From NCBI GenBank assembly GCA_016938065.1, contig JAFGVI010000025.1:1-40754 (forward strand): a stretch of DNA of 40,754 nt, read 5' to 3'. This DNA is from Deltaproteobacteria bacterium (GTDB lineage Bacteria; Desulfobacterota; Anaeroferrophillalia; Anaeroferrophillales; Tharpellaceae). Of the stretch, positions 34,577 to 40,754 are shown piece after piece; within the stretch, counting starts at the first letter, position 1, and each line of letters starts with the position of its first letter. The position numbers and the translations under genes were made by a program. The notes beneath the pieces are model-generated. The model was not told the DNA's origin, ran no database searches, and was given only the letters and a program-made list of their open reading frames with translations.

Positions 34577-35563
34577 ATGTTTAAAACGAAGCGGATTCTA
34601 TGGGTGGGCTTGTCGATCTTTCTCTTTACCGCAGCCGCCGCGTGGGCGACTGAAAAAACCGAAACCCTCTGGCAGACCGATTTCGCCGCGGCTCAGGCCC
34701 AGGCTCTCAAGGAGAAAAAGATGCTGCTCCTTGATTTCACCGGTTCCGACTGGTGCGGCTGGTGTAAAAAACTCAAAAGTGAAGTTTTCGGCCAGGAACT
34801 CTTTATCAAAGAGGCGCCGAAAAATTTTATTCTGGTCGAGCTCGATTTCCCCCAGAAGAGCCAGCTTGAAGAAAAACTCGCGCAGCAGAATCAGGCACTC
34901 TCGAAAGCCTACGGCATCAGCGGGTTTCCCTCAATTATTCTGACCGATGCCGCCGGGGTCGAGTTTGCCCGGACCGGTTATCAGGCCGGCGGTCCTCAGG
35001 CTTATCTCGACCATCTTCAGCTCTTTGTCGAAAATTTTCAGAAGTTTTCGGCTCTGGAGGCGGAAGCGGCAAAACTTGAAGGGCTGGCCCGGGCGGAAAA
35101 ACTCGATCAGGCGATTAGCTTGCTTGTCGATAATGGAAGTAAGCGCAGCAATGATAAGCTTGCGGATGAAATTATTGCAATTGATAAAGACGGCAAAGCC
35201 GGTCTGCGGGCCAAGTACGAACTGCCGCGCAAACTTAATGCGATTGAGACCCAGCTTAATCAGGACAAGGATTTCGATAAAGCTGTGGCCGCACTGGATA
35301 AACTGGCTCCGGAAGCGGTTGCGGTTCCCTCTCTGCAGCAGCAGGTCTATCTTTTTCAGGCCGGTATTCTGATCAAGGGTAAAGGCGATAAGGAAGCCGG
35401 GGTCAAAAAACTGGAACTGGCCTATAACGCCGCCCCCGAGACCAAGACCGGACAGCAGTTGATCAAGTTTATTGATCGTATGAAAAAAGAAGGTGAAAAT
35501 CCGGCCCCGCAGCCAGCCCGGGCGGCAGAGGGAAATCAGCCGGCAGTGGAGAGTAATAAGTAA
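34577..35563 (+). CDS. Secreted thioredoxin-fold protein with C-terminal helical region
   Basis: 328 aa from the ATG at 34577, preceded by GGGAGA; an in-frame ATG at 34541 would add 12 residues before a normal signal peptide. The signal peptide (ILWVGLSIFLFTAAAAWA) is followed by a thioredoxin-like domain with LLDFTGSDWCGWCKKL (Cys60, Cys63) and the cis-proline region GISGFPSIILTD. This is the DUF255/thioredoxin_7-like type. The second half is helical, perhaps TPR-like, with an Ala/Pro-rich tail. It probably reduces or isomerises disulfides in the periplasm. Its stop overlaps the ATG of the M16C protease gene (TAATG), so the two are translationally coupled. Confidence 0.9.
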   Translation: MFKTKRILWVGLSIFLFTAAAAWATEKTETLWQTDFAAAQAQALKEKKMLLLDFTGSDWCGWCKKLKSEVFGQELFIKEAPKNFILVELDFPQKSQLEEKLAQQNQALSKAYGISGFPSIILTDAAGVEFARTGYQAGGPQAYLDHLQLFVENFQKFSALEAEAAKLEGLARAEKLDQAISLLVDNGSKRSNDKLADEIIAIDKDGKAGLRAKYELPRKLNAIETQLNQDKDFDKAVAALDKLAPEAVAVPSLQQQVYLFQAGILIKGKGDKEAGVKKLELAYNAAPETKTGQQLIKFIDRMKKEGENPAPQPARAAEGNQPAVESNK

Positions 35564-38520
35564 TGGCGCAGCCGACTTTTATTCTGCAGGGGGAACACGC
35601 GGTTGAGGCTTTAAATGTCAAGGTGCAGTCTTTTGTGCACCGGGTGACCGGGGCCGAACACTACCATCTGTTGGCCGATAATCCGGAAAATGTCTTTATG
35701 GTCGGCTTCCGCACGGCGCCGACCGATTCGACCGGGGTGGCCCATATTCTGGAGCATACGGTGCTCTGCGGCAGTCAGCGTTATCCGGTGCGTGACCCTT
35801 TTTTCATGATGCTCCGGCGCTCCCTCAATACCTTCATGAACGCTTTTACCAGCAGTGACTGGACGGCTTATCCCTTTGCCAGTCAGAATCGCAAGGACTA
35901 TTTCAACCTGCTGGATGTCTACCTTGATGCCGTTTTTTTTCCACGGCTTGACGAGCTTGATTTTGCTCAGGAGGGCCACCGTCTCGAATTCAGCGATCCG
36001 ACTGACAGCTCATCGCCCCTGATCTTCAAAGGGGTGGTCTACAACGAGATGCAGGGGGCGATGACGACCCCGGCCAGTTTTCTCTGGCAGGGTCTGACCC
36101 AGCACCTTTTCCCCACGGCGACCTATCGTTTCAACAGCGGCGGCGATCCCGAGATCATTCCCCTGCTGAGCCATGCCCAGCTCAAAGCTTTTCATCAGCG
36201 TAACTACCATCCAAGCAACGCTTTTTTCCTCACCTACGGTGATCTGCCGGCGGCTCAGCTGCAGGCGATTTTCGAAGAGAGGGCCCTGAAAAATTTCAGC
36301 CGTGAAGCCGGAGCGCCCTTTTTTGTGAGCCCGGAAAAACGTTTTAAAGCCCCGAAAATCGCCTGCGAGCGGTTTCCGGCGGAAAGTGTGAAGGAGGGCG
36401 AAAGTGACGATCGCAGTCATGTGCTTATGGGCTGGCTGCTCGATGCCGGCAGCTCCCTGGAAAATCTGATCGAGGCCCACCTTCTGGCGGCGGTGCTTTT
36501 AGATAACAGTTCGTCACCGCTGCTCGATGTCTTGGAGACGACCGCTTTAGGGCGGGCGCCTTCACCCCTGTGCGGCCTGGATGACGATCATAAGGAGCTT
36601 ATTTTCTGTTGTGGTCTGGAGGGTTGTGCCGCCGATGCCGGAGCTGAGGTTGAAGATCTGATTCTTGCGACCCTGCAGCAAGTCGCGGCTGAAGGCGTAC
36701 CCTTGGAGCAGGTCGAGGCGGCTCTGCATCAGCTTGAACTGCAGCGCCGGGAGATCGGCGGAGATGGTTATCCATACGGCCTCCAGCTTCTTCTGCAGGC
36801 TTTTCCGGCGGTGGTTCATAATAGTTCAGTTATCGAGCGCCTGGATATTGATCCGGTTCTGATCAAGCTTCGTGAAAAGATTAAAGATTCAGGATATATC
36901 GGGGCGTTGCTGCAGCGTCTGCTGCTTGACAATCCGCATCGCGTACGTCTTAGTATGGTGCCTGACAGTGAGCTTGCCGGCCGGCGCGAAAAAGCTTTAC
37001 GGGCTCGTCTCGCGGCCCGTCTCAGAGCGTTGGACAGTCGCCAGAAAGAGGCTCTGCTCCTTCAGGCGAAAGCCCTGGCCGCCCGTCAGCAGGAAAATGA
37101 TGATCCCGAAATTCTGCCCCGGGTCGGACTTGAGGATGTTCCCGATAAGCTGCCGATTCCGGAGGGTAAGCCGGGCCCGGCGCCGCTGCCTCTGACCTGT
37201 TATGCCGCCGGTACCAACGGGCTCGTCTACCAGCAGGTGGTTTTTGCTCTGCCTGCCCTGGATGAATCAGCGGAGCTGTCTGATAAAGATAACTCCCTGC
37301 TTGATCTTCTGCCTGATTATTCTTCCTGCCTGACCGAACTCGGTTGTAACGGTCTCGACTATCGTCAGACCCAGGCCTGGCAGGCCCGGGTCTGCGGTGG
37401 GCTCAATGCCTATTATAAAGTGCGCGGGGCCCTTGATGACAGTGGCCGGGTCAAAGGCCTCTTTGTTCTTTCCGGTAAAGCCCTGTGCAGAAATTATGCT
37501 GCCCTGAACGACCTTATGCGTAAAACCTTGGAAAGTATCCGCTTTGATGAGGTTGAGCATATTTGCGAAATCATGGCCCAGACCCTGGCTCATCAGGAGC
37601 AGCAGGTCACCGCTTCCGGACACCAGCTGGTGATGCGGGCCGCCGCCGCCGGCTGCGGCCCGATAGCCGCTTTAGGTCATCGCGTCCATGGTCTCGAAGG
37701 GCTGAAAAAACTTAAAAAATTCTATGCTGAAATCTCGCAGAAGGGCGAGGCCCTGCAGAGTGTAAGCCGCCGGTTTGCCGCTCTGCATGAACGGATCATT
37801 GCCGCTCCGCTACAGTTTCTTCTGGTCGCCGAAGAGGAGCGTGAAGCTTCTTTGACGGCCGAACTGGAACAGGTCTGGCAGGGCAGTCAGTTTAAACCGG
37901 CGCCCGATTTCCAGGATTTTTCCCTGCCTTTGGCAACAAGGCTGGTGCGCGAGGCCTGGACTACCGATACCAAGGTTAATTTCTGCGCCAAAGCTTATGC
38001 GACGGTTCCGGTGGCTCACCCGGATGCGGCTCCTCTGGCGGTGCTGGGCGGCTTTCTGCGCAACGGCTATCTGCATCGGGCTATCCGCGAAGAGGGCGGG
38101 GCTTATGGCGGCGGGGCCGGCCACGATCCCGTCGCGGCGGCTTTTCGTTTCTACTCCTATCGTGATCCCCGGCTTAAAGCGACGCTTGAAGATTTTGACC
38201 GTTCTTTAGTCTGGCTCCAGGAGGCAAAACATGAAGCCCGTCAGGTTGAAGAGGCGATTTTAGGGGTGGTCAGTCAGATCGATAAACCGGGATCGCCCGC
38301 CGGCCGCGCCAAACAGGCCTTTTTCGACGGACTCTACGGCCGCGACCCGGAATTTCTCCGCGCCTACCGGCGTCGGGTGCTGGCCGTAACCCTTAAAGAT
38401 CTTCAACGGGTAGCCCATACCTACCTCAATCCGCAAAACGCCGGCATCGCCGTTCTCACCAGCCCCGCCCGCGCCGCCAGTGAAGCTGCTGCGTTAGGAC
38501 TTGAGGTGCTTGATCTGTAG
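35563..38520 (+). CDS. M16C-family zinc metalloprotease (presequence-protease-like)
   Basis: 985 aa, the normal length for PreP/Cym1-like enzymes. The inverted zinc motif HILEH (His61, Glu64, His65) lies in GVAHILEHTVLCGSQRYPV, followed by SLNTFMNAFTSSDWTAYPFA and the downstream Glu-bearing GVVYNEMQGAM. The remainder is the M16C-associated domain and the inactive second half, ending with a GAYGGGAGHD segment. These enzymes degrade short unfolded peptides inside a closed chamber. No signal peptide, so it is expected in the cytoplasm. It starts on the stop of the thioredoxin-like gene (TAATG) and ends just before a strong terminator. Confidence 0.96.
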   Translation: MAQPTFILQGEHAVEALNVKVQSFVHRVTGAEHYHLLADNPENVFMVGFRTAPTDSTGVAHILEHTVLCGSQRYPVRDPFFMMLRRSLNTFMNAFTSSDWTAYPFASQNRKDYFNLLDVYLDAVFFPRLDELDFAQEGHRLEFSDPTDSSSPLIFKGVVYNEMQGAMTTPASFLWQGLTQHLFPTATYRFNSGGDPEIIPLLSHAQLKAFHQRNYHPSNAFFLTYGDLPAAQLQAIFEERALKNFSREAGAPFFVSPEKRFKAPKIACERFPAESVKEGESDDRSHVLMGWLLDAGSSLENLIEAHLLAAVLLDNSSSPLLDVLETTALGRAPSPLCGLDDDHKELIFCCGLEGCAADAGAEVEDLILATLQQVAAEGVPLEQVEAALHQLELQRREIGGDGYPYGLQLLLQAFPAVVHNSSVIERLDIDPVLIKLREKIKDSGYIGALLQRLLLDNPHRVRLSMVPDSELAGRREKALRARLAARLRALDSRQKEALLLQAKALAARQQENDDPEILPRVGLEDVPDKLPIPEGKPGPAPLPLTCYAAGTNGLVYQQVVFALPALDESAELSDKDNSLLDLLPDYSSCLTELGCNGLDYRQTQAWQARVCGGLNAYYKVRGALDDSGRVKGLFVLSGKALCRNYAALNDLMRKTLESIRFDEVEHICEIMAQTLAHQEQQVTASGHQLVMRAAAAGCGPIAALGHRVHGLEGLKKLKKFYAEISQKGEALQSVSRRFAALHERIIAAPLQFLLVAEEEREASLTAELEQVWQGSQFKPAPDFQDFSLPLATRLVREAWTTDTKVNFCAKAYATVPVAHPDAAPLAVLGGFLRNGYLHRAIREEGGAYGGGAGHDPVAAAFRFYSYRDPRLKATLEDFDRSLVWLQEAKHEARQVEEAILGVVSQIDKPGSPAGRAKQAFFDGLYGRDPEFLRAYRRRVLAVTLKDLQRVAHTYLNPQNAGIAVLTSPARAASEAAALGLEVLDL

Positions 38521-38577
38521 CCTTGACGACAGTGTCACCCTGTCGTTGTAAATCATGTCAGTTTCGTAGTCGATTTC

Positions 38578-38611
38578 AAAAAGCCGCAAAAAAAAATTTG
38601 CGGCTTTTTTT
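38578..38611 (+). terminator. Rho-independent terminator after the M16C protease gene
   Basis: AAAAAGCCGCAAA pairs with TTTGCGGCTTTTTTT around an A-rich loop, 57 bp after the stop codon. Confidence 0.92.
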
Positions 38612-38651
38612 GTGCTTTACATTAGAAAGTTTTTAATGTAACAAACCTCAG

Positions 38652-38657
38652 TATAAT
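38652..38657 (+). promoter_or_regulatory. Candidate -10 box of the DUF1566 gene
   Basis: A perfect TATAAT 31 bp before the ATG. There is no good -35 at 16-18 bp; a TTTACA lies too far (30 bp). The inverted repeat ACATTA/TAATGT (38619-38624, 38634-38639) covers the -35 region and might bind an activator or repressor. Confidence 0.35.
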
Positions 38658-38687
38658 GTATTAAGCTCAGAGGAAAAGGAGTTTAAA

Positions 38688-40754
38688 ATGAAATCGGCCA
38701 GAAATTATTTCAGCTTTTTCCCCCGCCTGCTCACTCTTTGGGTGTTTCTCAGCCTCACCCTTCAGGGCTTCGCCGCAGTTCCGCTCTGCTTTGCCGAGAC
38801 CCTGGCAAATCCTCTGCCCGATACCGGCCAGACCACCTTTTATGACAACTCCGGGGTCATCAGTGAACCCGCCCCCGGTGAGCCTTTCTATGGTCAGGAT
38901 GCGAGTTATTTAAGGGCCCGCTCCTATACCAAGCTTGATCAATACGGCAATGACCTGCCCTTTAGCGCGAGTCAATGGTACCAGGTTCGGGATAATGTCA
39001 CCGGGCTAATCTGGGAGGTTAAAAATTCTCGAAACGGCTCTGCTGATTATGGTAATCCCAATGATGCAGATAATACCTATACCTGGTACGACAGTAACCC
39101 GGCCACTAACGGCGGTTACGCCGGCACGCCTGGGGCCGGTACCGACACTGAGGATTTTATCAACGCCTTAAATAATGCCAGCTACGGCGGCCATAACGAC
39201 TGGCGCCTGCCGACGGTGGCTGAACTTTCTCTTCTGACCGATTTGGGAACGTTTGATCCGGCGATCAGTGCCGATTATTTTCCGCAGACGGTGTCGTCCT
39301 ATTACTGGTCGTCTACTACCTACGCCGGTAGTACGGACGTCGCGTGGCTCGTCCATTTCTACGATGGCTACGTCCGCTACGACGGTAAGTCCTATAGTTA
39401 TTATGTGCGCGCGGTTCGTTCCGGACAGCCTCGATCATTAGACCCTTTGATTATTAATCAGAATGACCCGGCTATCCCGGAAGATGATACGGTTACCGAT
39501 CCCAATACCGGTCTGATGTGGCAGCGTTATGAAGGAGGGGAGATGGCTTGGTCGGAGGCCCTGGACTATTGTCAGAATCTGACCCTGGCCGGTTATGATG
39601 ACTGGCGCCTGCCGGATCGTCATGAACTTCAGTCGCTGATCGATTACGCTCGTTTTGGTCCCGCTTTGGATGAGTCGGTTTTTCCTGAGGTTGTGTCGTC
39701 CTATTACTGGTCGTCTACTACCAACGCCTTTAATACGGGCTACGCGTGGCGCGTCTATTTCTACAATGGCTACGTCCGCAACATCAGTAAGTCGAGTAGT
39801 TATTATGTGCGCGCGGTTCGTTCCGGACAGTCTGGGCCATTGGGTCATTCGGCCATTTCCGTAACCCCGACCAGTCTCGATTTCGGCACGGCGGCGGTTG
39901 GCGCCGATCTTGTGGTGCGCAGTGTTACGGTACAGAATCTGGGTGCCGCCGATCTCATTCTTGGTTCGGCTTCCATCACCGGGCCTGACGCCGGGGTTTT
40001 TGCGCTGGCGACCGATTACGATGGTTACGTGCTGGCGCCGCAGGCCGCGACTCCGGTGGAAATTGCGGTCGCCTGGCTGCCCATCGCCGGGGCGGCTGAT
40101 CCTTCAGCCCAGCTCAATATCTCCAGTAATGATCCTGTAAACCCGCTGGTCACGGTTCCTCTAATTGGTCATCTGGCCGGGGAGCTCTCTCTCAATACGG
40201 TTCTCGATAATTATGATCTGGTTTTTACGACCGGCGGCACCGGAAGCTGGTTCGGCCAGACAGAGACTGCGGCTTACGGCGGCAGCGCGGCCCAGAGCAT
40301 GAATATCAACGATGATCAGGCCTCCTGGGTTGAAACCGAAATTACCGGTCCCGCCACCCTGACTTTCCTCTGGCGGGTTTCAAGTGAAGAGAATTACGAC
40401 TTTTTCGAGTGTCTGCTTGACGGCAGTCCTGGTCTTAAGATGCGCATCAGCGGCGATGTCGCTTGGCAGGAGCGTACGCTGGCGATTCCGGCCGGCAGCC
40501 ATACCGTGCGCTGGCTCTATACCAAGGATTACAGCGTCAGCTCCGGTGCCGATGCCGCCTGGCTGGATCGGGTCCGGGTTGAGGCAGGTTGCCAGCAGAC
40601 TTTTTACCGCGACAGCGATAACGATGGTTACGGCGACCTATACGTTTCTGTCGCCGCCTGCGCCACCCCGACAGGTTATGTGGTTAACAGTTTAGACTGC
40701 AACGACAACGATGCCGATGAACACCCCGATCAGATCTGGTATCGCGATTATGAC
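38688..40754 (+). CDS. Large secreted DUF1566 (Lcl C-terminal) protein, probable DGR target; runs off right edge
   Basis: 689 codons are visible without a stop. AAAAGGAG precedes the ATG. A signal peptide covers about 1-36 (LTLWVFLSLTLQGFAAVPLC then FAET). Two DUF1566 domains follow, about 95-247 and 265-381, each with DWRLP and ending YYWSSTT...YYVRAVRSGQ. Then come an Ig-like choice-of-anchor D segment (VTPTSLDFGTAAVGADLVV), a beta-sandwich region (about 490-645), and a MopE-like calcium-binding end (YRDSDNDGYGD, DCNDNDADEHPD). The protein is probably displayed at the cell surface and binds ligands. The ends of the two DUF1566 domains contain the two variable repeats described separately. 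DUF1566 has a C-type-lectin-like fold known among DGR targets. The end of the gene is not in the window. Confidence 0.93.
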   Translation, partial: MKSARNYFSFFPRLLTLWVFLSLTLQGFAAVPLCFAETLANPLPDTGQTTFYDNSGVISEPAPGEPFYGQDASYLRARSYTKLDQYGNDLPFSASQWYQVRDNVTGLIWEVKNSRNGSADYGNPNDADNTYTWYDSNPATNGGYAGTPGAGTDTEDFINALNNASYGGHNDWRLPTVAELSLLTDLGTFDPAISADYFPQTVSSYYWSSTTYAGSTDVAWLVHFYDGYVRYDGKSYSYYVRAVRSGQPRSLDPLIINQNDPAIPEDDTVTDPNTGLMWQRYEGGEMAWSEALDYCQNLTLAGYDDWRLPDRHELQSLIDYARFGPALDESVFPEVVSSYYWSSTTNAFNTGYAWRVYFYNGYVRNISKSSSYYVRAVRSGQSGPLGHSAISVTPTSLDFGTAAVGADLVVRSVTVQNLGAADLILGSASITGPDAGVFALATDYDGYVLAPQAATPVEIAVAWLPIAGAADPSAQLNISSNDPVNPLVTVPLIGHLAGELSLNTVLDNYDLVFTTGGTGSWFGQTETAAYGGSAAQSMNINDDQASWVETEITGPATLTFLWRVSSEENYDFFECLLDGSPGLKMRISGDVAWQERTLAIPAGSHTVRWLYTKDYSVSSGADAAWLDRVRVEAGCQQTFYRDSDNDGYGDLYVSVAACATPTGYVVNSLDCNDNDADEHPDQIWYRDYD
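39291..39428 (+). repeat. Variable repeat 1 (residues 202-247 of the DUF1566 protein)
   Basis: 138 bp aligned without gaps to 39693-39830. The first 30 and last 33 bases are identical in both copies; the 75-bp core 39321-39395 differs at 17 positions in 13 codons, changing 12 of 25 residues. Sixteen differences are at codon positions 1 or 2. The last part is GC-rich (GTGCGCGCGGTTCG), like the initiation-of-homing end of DGR variable repeats. Confidence 0.85.
39693..39830 (+). repeat. Variable repeat 2 (residues 336-381 of the DUF1566 protein)
   Basis: Second copy, exactly 402 bp (134 codons) after the first and in the same reading frame. Variable core 39723-39797. Just upstream the two domains share only moderate protein similarity (DWRLPTVAELSLLTDLG against DWRLPDRHELQSLIDYA), so the identity begins abruptly at the repeat. 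Confidence 0.85.

Noticed and set aside
39291-39830. Ordinary tandem domain duplication as explanation of the repeats
   Set aside because: Upstream parts of the two domains have diverged strongly, while the 63 flank bases are identical and the core changes are almost all amino-acid changing; simple duplication does not give this pattern, although gene conversion plus selection remains a weaker alternative.
39253-40695. Several short frames within the DUF1566 gene on both strands
   Set aside because: The continuous frame from 38688 to the window end explains the region; the short frames repeat parts of the two variable repeats in wrong frames.
1-40754. CRISPR array, insertion sequence, prophage or integrase
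   Set aside because: No regularly spaced repeats, transposase, integrase or phage structural gene was recognised in any frame.

Overview
The window looks like a chromosomal segment of an anaerobic Gram-negative bacterium, most likely a member of the Desulfobacterota (the former Deltaproteobacteria). The reasons are a short-type ArgA, the futalosine-pathway enzyme MqnA, a FapA/DUF342 protein, a deoxyhypusine-synthase-like protein, rubrerythrin, a secreted tetraheme c-type cytochrome fusion, TRAP transport, CoA-ligase catabolism and a probable selenoprotein. This placement is inference from gene content; there is no rRNA gene. No tRNA, CRISPR array or insertion sequence was recognised.

Layout. 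(1) 1-7105, all minus strand: a catabolic cluster with an enoyl-CoA hydratase, an ADP-forming acyl-CoA synthetase, a GntR/FCD regulator, a complete TRAP transporter (dctP, dctQ, dctM) and the start of an AMP-forming acyl-CoA ligase that runs off the left edge. (2) 7402-9599: a small unknown protein, an SH3-type secreted protein, a hotdog thioesterase and rubrerythrin. (3) 9819-15448, minus: nadA, proC, a deoxyhypusine-synthase-like gene, gmhA, mqnA and pcnB, most of them touching or overlapping. (4) 15641-18454, plus: a sensor histidine kinase overlapped end to start with a GGDEF diguanylate cyclase. (5) 18505-23065, minus: argA, recN, nadK and a DUF342 gene. (6) 23371-30036, plus: an M23 peptidase, secA, argJ and an AMP-forming acyl-CoA synthetase. 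(7) 30158-31492, minus: a metallophosphoesterase-like/tetraheme cytochrome gene interrupted by an in-frame TGA. (8) 31592-38520, plus: uvrA, a periplasmic thioredoxin-like protein and an M16C metalloprotease. (9) 38688 to the right edge, plus: a large secreted DUF1566 protein, cut by the window end.

Two observations stand out. First, the gene at 30158-31492 is almost certainly a selenoprotein that an ordinary gene caller truncates. Its TGA replaces the last Cys of a CGC-type motif, and it is followed by a stem-loop whose GGUCUG loop sits at the same distance from UGA as in the E. coli fdhF SECIS, as I remember that sequence. Second, the DUF1566 protein carries two 138-bp segments whose ends are identical (63 of 63 bases), while a 75-bp core differs at 17 positions, 16 of them at codon positions 1 or 2. 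Protein similarity falls away sharply just upstream of these segments. That pattern is the footprint of a diversity-generating retroelement (DGR) acting on two variable repeats in one gene. Neither a template repeat nor a reverse transcriptase lies in the window, so they would have to be elsewhere, for example beyond 40754.
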